Shown here: positions 1 to 8,475 of the stretch, piece after piece
How positions within the stretch are numbered: the stretch's first letter is position 1
Layout: each line of letters opens with the position of its first letter
Assembly: GCA_000787465.1 (NCBI GenBank)
Contig: JSYX01000535.1
Span: 1-17,991, forward strand
Direction of reading: 5' to 3'
DNA: 17,991 bases
Source: Thermomucor indicae-seudaticae
Taxonomy: Eukaryota; Mucoromycota; Mucoromycetes; Mucorales; Lichtheimiaceae
The notes under the pieces: generated by a model
What the model was told of the DNA's origin: nothing
The model's database searches: none
The model's input: only the letters and a program-made list of their open reading frames with translations
Program-made: the position numbers and the translations under genes

Positions 1-153
1 GCCATTGCTATATTATAGTCTCGATTTCACGACCGATCCATGCGTCTCATTCTTCCAAAGCTTTAGCACCATTCTAGCATATATAAACTTCTAGAACTGA
101 CATCGTAGTTTTACTCGAATCAGTCGAAAATAAACCCTGACAGGAGTCTCAAA

Positions 154-565
154 TAGGGATCTAAAACGGATGATCTGAATAATCCGAATAAGGCGGCAGG
201 TACCTATCCGTGCACTAAATGCACCAACCTGATCGTGCTACGAGCACATCAAACTACGCTGCGTTCACTGCATTTACTTTTGGTAGTGTTGTGCACTGAA
301 TGCACTGTAATTTGATGTGCCCATATCATGATCAGGTTGGTGCATTTAGTGCACGGATAAGTACCTGCCGCCTTATTCGAATTAGGGCTCTTAATTGGGA
401 CGGGTCATCCCGGGTCCCGTCCCATTTATCTGTCCCGACCGGGTCTCGGGTCAGACCCCTGACCCGTCCCACTTATGTCCCGTCCCATTTAACTGTTGAC
501 CCGTCCCACCCGTCCCATTAAGAGCTCTAATTCGGATTATCCGGATCATCCGTTTCAGATCACTA
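154..565. mobile_element. hAT-like palindromic MITE, interrupted by a second MITE
   Basis: The ends are TAGGGATCT and AGATCACTA. Long inverted arms (about 154-236 against 327-382 plus 530-565) match over most of their length and share GGCGGCAGGTAC and TGCACTAAATGCACC. The element is flanked by a perfect 8-bp target duplication GTCTCAAA (146-153 and 566-573), as expected of the hAT superfamily. Without the nested insertion and its target copy it would be about 257 bp and nearly one large hairpin. It has no coding capacity, so it would have been moved in trans. It sits inside a coding exon of the decayed gene: CTC AAA before it continues as GAA CTT after it. Confidence 0.9.
383..529. mobile_element. 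Nested hAT-like MITE with ACCCGTCCC-type subterminal repeats
   Basis: This 147-bp element starts TAGGGCTCTTAAT and ends ATTAAGAGCTCTA. The terminal inverted repeat is about 22 bp and runs into GGGACGGGT on both sides. The interior is filled with GGGACGGGT/ACCCGTCCC and related words. The flanking 8-bp duplications are ATTCGAAT (375-382) and ATTCGGAT (530-537). The uninterrupted opposite arm of the host MITE predicts ATTCGGAT at this point, so the left copy has mutated at one base. It inserted after the outer element, giving a relative age. Confidence 0.88.
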
Positions 566-1075
566 GTCTCAAAGAACTTATCGACCGTTTCTTTATTATA
601 ACCAATATCACAGGCGGTTCCTGGGCAACGACGACTAATGAACGTGTAAGCGCTGGCTCTGGTATTAAAGCGTTTCTCGAAAGCAATCCTACTTTCCGAG
701 CACTTTATCTAGGAGAGGACCGTGAATTTGTGGACAATAACCACTCGGCCATGGTCATAAAGCAAACCTATTCGGCCTCTTCATTGACAGACGCACAGAA
801 CAACGCTTTTTTAGCCGCGTAGCACATTTGACGACAGAGCGTGTGCAGTTCGACGTGTATTCGTTCGATGTTCATGAACATATATCCTGGTATAGCAAGT
901 ATCAATGTTTCTGGATGCTATGGAATTCTCGTTCCGGAGTCCTTATATTACCATGCATACAAGGATCCAATTAATAATCCCATCGTCAAGAAGACAAGCG
1001 CGTTATCCCGCGATATATCAGAGGTACGTTTGATAGATGTTATGGATTGACAGCAATCCGCTCTACCACGTACAG

Positions 1076-1675
1076 GTCATTGTCAAGTCGTGAACATAAG
1101 TAAGTTCGGCACTTTGTGGCGACTTTTACAGCTTCCAATCGACTTTCAAACTGTTTAATGGAGAACATACACAACAAAAACATTTTATATAATAAATATG
1201 CCTCTTTTTTATCTTTTAGTGAATTAACATATTACCCACCTTCTGTTAAGTGGGTCATCCGACGTTGAAGAGTGTTCTTTGTGCGATATTTGACCTCCTT
1301 TGAAAAACATAAGATATGGATGCAGCTTCACTGCTGCGTATGACTTCGTTTTTTCTTTTTGAAGAGATCCAGTGCGAAGGAGGGACCTGTAAAACCAAAA
1401 ATGAATTTTCTGCCACTCCCGGAAGCAAAGATTCTTTCCCGTCATCCCCCAACATTCATATTTCTGGCCATGAACTTTATTTTTTGGCGTTCGGATAGCG
1501 ACAGCCAATGAGGTACTCTCTTTGGAGGAGCGACCCTAGAAATTTCCTTTTTTATATCTTGGCCTTTCCGGGCGTGTACCCGTGGGAACTTAAGCAGGAA
1601 CGTGTAGGGAACGCCGACGTGGTACAGCAAGTTCTGTCCGTGGAATTTTGGGAGGAACGTCTAATTTTTTGCACT
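1076..1675. other. No recognisable gene; decayed sequence
   Basis: No gene is assignable here. After the coding remnant there is a GTAAGT at about 1101 and a ttttacag at about 1132 that look like splice signals, and then an AT-rich stretch near 1165-1220. Short open frames from 1224 to 1800 occur on both strands and overlap each other without family motifs. I read them as chance frames. A CCCTA at about 1532 and a TAGGGAACG at 1605 resemble element ends but have no matching partner or target duplication. Confidence 0.5.
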
Positions 1676-1771
1676 GATGGGCGGCCCAAAGGCCCATGCC
1701 CACTGAGCCAACTTTGCTGGGCCAAAATCCTGGCCCAAGGCCGAATGGGCTCGGCCCATCTCGGAGCCCTA
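1676..1771. mobile_element. Truncated hAT-like MITE, GGCCCA-repeat family
   Basis: The right end is TCGGAGCCCTA (ending at 1771), the inverse of the TAGGGCTCCGA end seen on other elements in this window. The preceding roughly 95 bp is packed with GGCCCA/TGGGCC words in both orientations. The left terminal TAGGG is not visible and I find no left copy of the expected target (TGACTGCG follows at 1772-1779). The left end is therefore deleted or heavily mutated, and its boundary is approximate. Confidence 0.55.
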
Positions 1772-1807
1772 TGACTGCGGATGACAGAGACAGGCTCCAT
1801 TAGATAT

Positions 1808-2068
1808 TAGGGCTTCCATTTCATGCCAGTGGAATGGCATGGTCATGCCAACTCATGCCATCTCATGCCACCTCATGAAAATTCAAGCCCTGATAATCTC
1901 ATTGGTCTTCGATTGGAATGCTGTTCACTAAAACTTTGAAGCAAGAACTTGAAATGGTATCATAGAAAACCCATAGTCGAACAGTCGATCTCACAATTCA
2001 GTGAATACTGAGGTGGCATGGAATTGGCATGACTGGCATGAAACTGGCATGGCATGATGGAAGCCCTA
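1808..2068. mobile_element. hAT-like MITE with CATGCCA subterminal repeats
   Basis: This 261-bp element has perfect 12-bp ends TAGGGCTTCCAT and ATGGAAGCCCTA. An exact 8-bp target duplication TTAGATAT flanks it (1800-1807 and 2069-2076). CATGCCA is repeated at least five times inside the left end and appears inverted (TGGCATG) at least five times inside the right end. The middle (about 1885-2005) is unique and non-coding. Removing the element and one target copy leaves an open host frame reading through TCC ATT AGA TAT GAT. It is the cleanest of the elements here. Confidence 0.95.
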
Positions 2069-2137
2069 TTAGATATGATGCAGAAACGCTGGTCATCCGC
2101 AGTGTCAATCCTAACATTATACTGCAGCACTTATGTC

Positions 2138-2830
2138 TAGGACTCCGAGTATACCGACCGACCTATCTACCGAAGTTTCTACCGACAGTGGTATGACAGA
2201 AGACTGCACATTGGTGCGAGTGCAATACTATTAGCTATACTAAGCCATACCCGTAGGAGATGTTCTACTAATATCAGATTACCTCCCTAGTGAAGGTTAT
2301 TTGTATTATACTTCTCTCGTGGAAGTTATTATATCATACTCTTTTGTTGTTATGATCTTAAAAGCGCTCAATGTACGTATTGGCTTCGTTCACTTTGTAA
2401 TTTTCTCAGACTCCAGCTTTTAGACCTTTCTTATGAATGACATGCTAAGTACCTGCGTGAAAAAATGACATACATTTCCAAGGCAACTAATGCAAAAAGA
2501 GTAAGACTTTCTGATAATTAACTTTGTCCTTTCTATGGTTCCGAGTATACCAACCGACCGACCGACCGACCGACTGTCATACGGAAATTTTCTACTGACA
2601 TGAATCGGTAGAGATTTCTCTACCGGCCGACTTCTACTGACGGAAGTTCATACCGAATTTTATACCGACATGGTTCGGTAGAAAATTTTATACCGAAAAT
2701 ACCGACCGACCCTTCGGTTAAGAGCCCTAGAATTGACCAAGTCGGTCGGCACAAAAATTTTCTGCCAACAGAGTCGATCGGAATCCCGACGTCGGAAGTC
2801 TGTCGGTCGGTCGGAAATCTCGAAGCCCTA
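2138..2830. mobile_element. Composite hAT-like element with ACCGACCG subterminal repeats
   Basis: The left end is TAGGACTCCGAG followed by TATACCGACCGACC. The right end, read inverted, is TAGGGCTTCGAG followed by CCGACCGACCGAC. The flanks CTTATGTC (2130-2137) and CTTAGGTC (2831-2838) match at 7 of 8 bases. Removing it rejoins the host frame at TTA TGT CTG. Inside are a second left-type end at about 2534 (TATGGTTCCGAGTATACC) and a second right-type end at 2729 (GGTTAAGAGCCCTA). Many TACCGA/TCGGTA words lie between them. These ends suggest a nested or duplicated copy, but the inner pair has no convincing target duplication. Bases 2165-2525 are unique sequence with no gene that I can support. 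Confidence 0.75.
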
Positions 2831-2858
2831 CTTAGGTCTGTACTCTTTCTACGGTCAG

Positions 2859-2910
2859 TAATCTCGAGACACTCGGTACTCGGGAAATCCCGTCCCGAGT
2901 CGGAACCCTA
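2859..2910. mobile_element. Possible 52-bp hAT-like relic
   Basis: The right end is GTCGGAACCCTA, preceded by a hairpin built from CTCGGGA and TCCCG/CCCGAG words, similar to those in the 383-529 element. The proposed left end (TAATCTCGAG) is a poor match to TAGGG. The right flank is GGCTACAG (2911-2918) and the left flank GGTCAG (2853-2858) looks like the same word after a 2-bp loss. Replacing everything between by one GGCTACAG keeps the host frame open (TTC TAC GGC TAC AGT GAG). The borders are tentative. Confidence 0.45.
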
Positions 2911-3452
2911 GGCTACAGTGAGTTTACGCGCGAGATATGTCCAATTGTTAGCCTGGCTACGATCCAGCCGCTGGCAATTGACGCTGTCACCATATATGAG
3001 CTAATGGCAAGCACAACATACGAAGAAAACTTTACAATACTAGATCAAAACAACCAGCCCGTATCATCATCAAAATGGGAACAAGTATAGAAAGGCGCTA
3101 CTCTGGCGGCGTTCCTGAATGTGGAGAAAATGAAGCAGATCTGTGTTGACAAAGGTCTCGTCTTCTAGCACCACCTTTTGTACAGACCCGATGATACATT
3201 CGCACCTGTTGGTGAACTGAAACCCTGAGTCACTCCAGCTATATCTATTTACGATCAAAGACGAATGATGAAAATCGGTAAAAAGCAACGAAAGACTACT
3301 ACTACTTTGACTATCTCGCAAAAGAAGTTGGCTGAGAAGGCCAACACCGAGATCACCGGATTAAGGACGACCCTGAGAACCGCCACGTAAGAGCTAACAG
3401 GAAAATCAACGGAAATATTGGCAATAAAGACGGAAAGCAAGAACCTGTCGCC

Positions 3453-6006
3453 TAGGGCTCCGAATCAGATTTGTTTTCACAAATAATCTGATTTTGATAA
3501 TTTGCAGTCAGCTGATCAGTATCAGATCAAGTATTTGACAATTTGGTCGGATTTGATCAGTATCAGATCAGATGATTTCATAAATTAATCGAGGTCATCA
3601 ATATCACATCGAATTACGAACTTTATTGCTCATTTCGAAGAAACTTCTCGTAAGAACATGTAACTCGGCTTCGACATACTATAATTGCCAACGAGAATGC
3701 AACGGGAACGTTGTTGAATTGTATCCAGTCATGTTTATTTTGTCGACGGCACGTACATTTCCAGTCTAGCCCTGCAATAGATAAAAGATTTCCTCTCATG
3801 ATTCTTCATGCATTTTATTTTTGCAGTTCTCTGAAGACAAAAACAAGAATCATCAGCACAAGGTACACCTCTGTCAAAAACAGTAATACTGCAGAATCAT
3901 ATGGTTCGTTTTTCTTTTATTCTCCATGGTAAGGAATGCTCGCCTGTACAGAGGTTAATAAGACTCACCTTTACTACATCTATATTCGCTCAATCACAAT
4001 CGCTTACTACATAAATGAAATGACCAGTGAATACTTCGATTCTTTGGTAGTTCAAGTACAAATCCAAGCCTAAGATCACCCTCAACACCATTGACACCCC
4101 TGCTAAATCGACCATAGCTCACCCTTGATTTTCGAAGGTTTTTTAAACCAGACAAACTTGATCGGTCTTTACACGACTGCCGATTTACTCCAAAACGGAA
4201 TGAGCGTTAAACGTCGAAACGCCAAGCAGAGAAAATACTTCCCACAAATCAGCATTCAGAATCTCTAGAAAAACACATCCAAATGCGGGACCGACAAATA
4301 AAAGTGATTGCGGTCGTATTGTGTTTAGCGCCATTTCGTCTGTTTGGCGGGGCAAGATCCGAGCTGGCTGGCGTTCATGGACTGTTGAAAGTAGAATCTC
4401 GAATGCAAAGGTCGTACGTGAGCTGGTACTTGAAAACGGGTAAGCGAGGCACAATCACTATAATGAACAAGGACGTGTTCACACTTCCACACATTCTGAG
4501 GCAGCGTCTTCTTTTGATGCGCGCGTGGACTACAGTACAAGACATCTGATCGTCTAGCTTTTACAAGTTTCTGAAGTTTTGAAAGTGTCATGCAAAGGTC
4601 TGAAACAAGTCAATTTAATGCGTCAATTCAAAGTCATGAGCTTTCTACGAGAGCCACTTAACATCAATCAGTACAGCCCTACAATTCCATTTCTTTGTAT
4701 TAATATCGCTTTCTCGTCTTGCTATGCAGCTATTTATGCTTTACTTGAAGCAACTTCACGCTTTATAATTCTATCATTCCTGTTAAATGTAACAGAGATA
4801 TATATGCAAGCGGTATGACAAGGCAAGCCTTAAAGTCAGCTGCGTAGCAATGAGGCTTTCTCTCATAAACGAGAACACCAGGCTTTTTGGAATACGCCGA
4901 TATATCAGTGGACGTTTCCGGATACTAAGAAAAACTCAAGATGGCTTGATGGTCTCTTGGGGAGACGTAGGAGATATGAACTTTAAGTGGACTATTTAAA
5001 AAGTTTGCCTTATCTCAAATTTTACTTCATTGGATACAGTGCTATTTTGCTCTTTCTCTGAGATTCTTTTTTGTTTTGGTGGCACAATGGAAGTATAAGA
5101 ACGACAGCAATTACCGAAAGACCAGATGTCATTCGCGTGCAGCGTCGGTTTTCACGGCTGTGGATCCGATATCCGTTATGGCGCACTCCAGAGTATCGTC
5201 ACTATATGAAATACGGATGCTTTTTGAGAACGCAAAAGCGAATGTGTTAAACTTGTCAACGTGGACGTTCACTGCTTGGCATTGCTACGTTCTTCGAGCT
5301 TGATGTGTGCCACACTTCTTGCCGGAAAGCGAGCACTCGTTTACGCTCTTTAAGCAATAGGGAATCGAAAAATCATAGTTTGGGATCCCTAGTAGTGCTT
5401 GGTAAACTTATGCCTTGTGTTTGTTTTTAAAACTGTTGAGAACTTCTTTAGCGGCATGGAAAGCAAGGCTAATGGAAAATGCAAAAGTTTAAGATCTAGA
5501 GTCATGCCAATATGCAATAACCAGCCCAAAAAAATTTGTTAACGCTTCATCCTTGAAAAGGACCGTTAAGAACGTAAAATAAATGTGCGTTTTCATCATA
5601 AAAATGTGGAGCTTATGAGCTCAAGGTTCGTCTAAACTGAGGATACCAAAAAATTTACTTTGTAAACAGAAAGTGTAAGTGTACCAGGAATGGAACCTGT
5701 TCCACAAGAGCATCAAAGTTTTTAGAACTCACGCTGTATCCGATTGTGCAATCTGCCGTTGCCACAACCAAAGAAAATTTTACTGGAAGTCCGTCGTTTG
5801 ATTTCAGAGCCGGCCTTGATCAAAGAGGAATGATCATAATCAATTTGATCAAATTTGAATATGATCAGATCAAATTTTGATTTCGGTGACCAGAATCAAA
5901 TTAAATTTGATATGATCATGGTCTTCGGTATCAATATCAAATTTTGATCAAATCAAATTTGATCTGATCTGATATTTGATAATTGATCTGATCCTTCGGA
6001 GCCCTA
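3453..6006. mobile_element. Large (2.55 kb) hAT-like element with GATCAAATTTGATC-type ends
   Basis: The ends are TAGGGCTCCGAA at left and TTCGGAGCCCTA at right, a perfect 12-bp inverted repeat. The flanks are CTGTCGCC (3445-3452) and CTGCCGCC (6007-6014), 7 of 8 identical. Excision joins AAC CTG CCG CCC GGC GCA in the host frame. The first ~130 bp and last ~200 bp are rich in ATCAGATC and ATCAAATTTGATC words that pair with each other. The interior (about 3600-5800) has no intact gene. The largest frames are under 90 codons, so this is non-autonomous or a dead autonomous copy. A degenerate left-type end near 5806 (CAGAGCCGGCC) could instead mark a separate ~200-bp element, but it has no matching target copy. 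Confidence 0.75.
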
Positions 6007-6624
6007 CTGCCGCCCGGCGCAAAGCGTCAGAACCTTTATAAGTAACTGAAAGAGAAAAAGGTTGAATGTAATAGCGCGCAAGGCCGAGTGTTTGAAATGA
6101 AAAGGCAATTGAAGAATCTACGGTGCGAAAAGTACCAGAAGCTATAGGGAAAGGTACTTGTTCAGCTGGTCATAACGGCATATCACCGTTCGTCTGAGCG
6201 GTTTGTAACATGTAGGAGTCCGAAAGAAAAGAAGACAAGCCCATTAAGCCTATTCCACCACCGCCACCGACAAACAGACGACCTGCCCACGAAGACAATG
6301 CCCGAATATTAGTATCGATCAATTAATATCTGAAGCAGCTCAAAGAGGAAGGGATGCAGTATATTCTGGCACGGATTATGGCATTTGCACACAGGCTACA
6401 ACCATTCGAATGACCCCTTACGATATAATGCACACATCCGATTATTTAACCATTTCGAGGCCTTAAACAGCGATGAAAATCTTGATGCTGCACCAGACGT
6501 ATCCGTTGCCGATCTCGTTCAACTGGCTAGCCCACCCAAAGAGAAACGCCACCGTGTAACATCCGGTGAAATCAGCCAGATGTCGCGGTCTCGTACTTTT
6601 GCGCGAAGAAGAGAGCAACGGGAA

Positions 6625-6678
6625 GTATGTAGACATTACTACGTTAGAGCGGATCAAGCACTAACTGCTTTATTGTAG
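6625..6678 (+). other. Intron remnant in the decayed gene
   Basis: This is a 54-nt GT-AG intron. The donor is GTATGT, a CACTAAC branch site lies about 15 nt before the acceptor, and the acceptor is ATTGTAG. It falls between two open stretches in the same phase: CGG GAA before and GCA GCT after. Its length matches the introns of the intact genes further right, which supports the view that the surrounding pseudogene was once a host-type intron-bearing gene. Confidence 0.7.
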
Positions 6679-6764
6679 GCAGCTATCCCTGAAGTACAAC
6701 GATCTGAAGATAAAATTGCAGAGCATTCAACAAAGCGAGCGATCAGTGCAGATGAAGTTTTGAG

Positions 6765-7089
6765 TGGGGCTCCGAATAACCAGAGCAGAGCAGAGCTGAA
6801 CACGGATCTGCTCTGCTTTGCTCTGGTTTTAAGAAAGCCGGATTTGCTCTGCTCTGTTTCGCTCTGGTTTGCTCTGGTCTGCGACTGTGAGTCCGCGGAT
6901 GAAGCTTTTTTGTCTTAATTGTCTCAGTAAACTTCTTATAGGTTTCCTCTTGTGCCTTTCCCAGACGTCATCCTATAATTCTACACTAGGTTAATGCATT
7001 TTCTCACCGCATTTGGGAGTTCAAAAAACAGAGCAAACCAGAGCAGAACCAGAGCGATACCAGAGACCAGAGCTCTGTCCGGAACCCTA
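6765..7089. mobile_element. hAT-like MITE with CAGAGC/GCTCTG subterminal repeats
   Basis: This 325-bp element has ends TGGGGCTCCGAAT and CCGGAACCCTA (inverted: TAGGGTTCCGG). The target duplications GTTTTGAG (6757-6764) and GTTTTGAA (7090-7097) match at 7 of 8 bases. About 100 bp at the left and 65 bp at the right consist of CAGAGC and GCTCTG words, so each end can fold on itself or pair with the other. The middle (about 6880-7020) is unique and non-coding. Removing it rejoins GAT GAA GTT TTG AAG AAT CAC CAG in the decayed gene, immediately before its last intron. Confidence 0.9.
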
Positions 7090-7219
7090 GTTTTGAAGAA
7101 TCACCAGGTATGGTAAAACTGCATTGCATGCCATAATGTGCTGCTAAAAACATCGAGGTCAGGTGCAGCAGGAGCAAAGGCATATATTACGACAATTCTA
7201 TTATACAGAAATTGGCTAA

Positions 7220-7603
7220 GTGAGGTTTTCAAAACCTCTTAATCGGCGTTCTATACTCAGCCAGAAACTTGCGAGAAAGCTTTATTGACAGATAGGTATA
7301 TAAGATTCAATGGAGGCAAGCGAAAATAAAATCAGGCAAATCTATCTATAGCGCATCCACATTGGTCGGTGGTAAAGACCTTATCGCTACTGGCCACTTC
7401 TTATTCCTATTGAAGTGTTTTGTCGCATCAGCTAAGCTGTCACGACTGTATATGTAAATCACTGTAGCGATGGCTACTGTAGAAGATTTACTGTACCGTA
7501 TCCTCTATAAGAAGCTATTACATATCAGCTAAGGACAACCATGTTCAACAGCGTACACGGACTACAGCAGTGACCTAAACTCTGAAATGACAAAACGGTT
7601 TAA
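7220..7603. other. Intergenic stretch without a supported feature
   Basis: This stretch lies between the stop codon of the decayed gene and the first open part of the Fanzor remnant. I looked on the plus strand for the N-terminal part of a Fanzor, including a RuvC-I Asp-Pro-Gly style motif, and found none. All frames are closed by scattered stops. An imperfect repeat of CTGTA and TTACTGTA words lies near 7450-7500. No terminal inverted repeat or target duplication is visible. Confidence 0.5.
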
Positions 7604-8315
7604 AATTATTTGCATATGAGACTTAGGAGATGGTTGCCATGGCAACGAAAAGCGAGGCAACAGACAGGACGTACCCTAAGGGCGTTCATTTCATTCTCCA
7701 ATATTGCATATCGTATAGAACGCGTAAAAAGACATAAGACGGAAGCTCGCACAGCGCGATTGCTGCGTAACAGAACTTATGATAGGATCGCGAGTCGAGA
7801 GCGTCGTTTCATCCGTGGCAGTTGGAGGAGTGGAAAGACTCCTCGTTTAATAATGTGTATCGGGCATACTGGTACTGGTGTTGAGTCTCGGATCCGGGGG
7901 CCATGCGAGACACCAAGGTTCTCAATTCAGGAGAAGACATAGAAGGTATACGACAGTTGCAATAACAAATGAACACAACAGTTCGAAGACGTGCTCCATT
8001 TGCCTGTCGCCTGTGACACGACCGGAGCGGCGTGTTAAGATCGGCGAAAACTGGAGAATAAAAGTCGAATAATGGCAGCTCTCTCTGTCTAAATAGCAAT
8101 TGCCCAACCTACAAACACGGTACACAATACAAAAAATCGTGACGTAGAGGCAGCTGTATGCATTGCCTTAGCCGGCATGTCAACTATGCTTTTTTGGCCA
8201 CACGCTTCCTCGGTTCACTCCAAGTACCAGTCAATACTATACTGGAGAAAGTTTAAACCGCGTGCCACCGGTAATAAGTGCGCCGCCGGTATCCGCCTCA
8301 GCGGGATTACGTTAG
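7604..8315 (+). pseudogene. Fanzor (eukaryotic TnpB-like nuclease) pseudogene, C-terminal half
   Basis: Fanzors are RNA-guided RuvC-like DNA endonucleases related to TnpB. Four frames together give the C-terminal half. Residues around 7640-7900 (RTLRAFISFSN, then RRFIRGSW and LIMCIGHTGTGVESRI) resemble the region ahead of the nuclease site. At about 7950 comes TNEHNSSKTCSICLSPV, the first zinc-ribbon pair, followed by the second pair SLCLNSNC (about 8080). NRDVEAAVCIALAGMSTM at about 8137 is the RuvC-III aspartate motif. A tail ends at TAG 8313-8315. Frame changes fall at the G run 7896-7900, near 8067, at the A run 8131-8136 and at the T run 8190-8195. The RuvC-I part is missing. Fungal Fanzors often use a glutamate in the TNEH motif instead of the canonical RuvC-II one, and that glutamate is kept here. 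I see no element ends or guide RNA gene. Confidence 0.85.
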
Positions 8316-8475
8316 GTGAGTGAGTTCCACAACTAGTAAAGATTCATGATTATACTGACTCAAAAGGAATGTCCGTCTTGCCGGAGTATGCAAATTCATA
8401 TCTTTATAGGGCGTAAAGTCAGGTTCTGCTAGGGGTATAAAAGCATTTTCGGTGACAAACACATTTCCTCAATAT
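8316..8475. other. Spacer between Fanzor remnant and BZZ1 3' end
   Basis: This is the downstream flank of BZZ1 on the minus strand. It should contain the BZZ1 3' UTR and polyadenylation site. No AATAAA is present close to the stop codon, and the nearest AT-rich words are AATATT and TTTTATACC. Nothing here resembles a gene or a repeat. Confidence 0.4.

Larger units (their letters stand above)
109..7219 (+). pseudogene. Decayed multi-exon gene of unknown function, split by hAT-like insertions
   Basis: I do not recognise the family. Coding-like stretches on the plus strand are about 109-153 plus 574-1023, 1781-1799 plus 2077-2137 plus 2831-2858, 2911-3452, 6007-6624, 6679-6764 plus 7098-7107, and 7163-7219 (stop TAA). 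Likely introns are an acceptor at 108 preceded by an ACTGAC branch site, 1024-1075 (GT-AG, uncertain), 6625-6678 (GTATGT, branch CTAAC, TAG) and 7108-7162 (55 nt). The N-terminal half looks globular. From about 3280 it becomes Lys/Glu/Gln-rich and coiled-coil-like, with a proline run near 6255. In-frame stops occur at about 3088, 3166, 3224, 3388, 6042 and 6147, and there are frameshifts around 825, 890 and 6200-6380. Conceptual removal of the elements at their target duplications rejoins the frame at 1808-2068, 2138-2830, 2859-2910, 3453-6006 and 6765-7089. One gene is the simplest reading. Two adjacent genes or an old large transposon are alternatives. Confidence 0.6.

Noticed and set aside
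1224..1800. Overlapping open frames of 60-94 codons on both strands.
   Set aside because: No motifs, no splice-supported extension, and frames on opposite strands overlap fully. They look like chance frames, partly through a GGCCCA-repeat element.
2550..2575. ACCG tetranucleotide run as a simple microsatellite, or a CRISPR-like array of repeats.
   Set aside because: The repeats are part of an inverted-repeat element with paired copies at the other end, there are no regular spacers, and the host is eukaryotic.
4185..4591. Four overlapping open frames inside the large element as a possible transposase gene.
   Set aside because: All are under 90 codons, lie on both strands and show no clear BED finger or hAT core. 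Only a weak motif resemblance in another frame remains, and it is reported as low interest.
5354..5392. TAGGGAATC...GGGATCCCTA as a tiny inverted-repeat element.
   Set aside because: The flanking bases give no 8-bp duplication and the inverted match is only a few bases long.
5806..6006. A separate ~200-bp MITE with left end CAGAGCCGGCC and right end CGGAGCCCTA.
   Set aside because: The left flank TTGATTTC does not match the right flank CTGCCGCC, whereas the flank at 3445-3452 matches at 7 of 8 and rejoins the host frame.
3088..6150. All in-frame stops of the decayed gene could come from C-to-T changes (CAA, CAG, CGA), hinting at repeat-induced point mutation.
   Set aside because: Every stop codon can arise by a C-to-T change from CAA, CAG or CGA, so this observation has no discriminating power without an intact relative.
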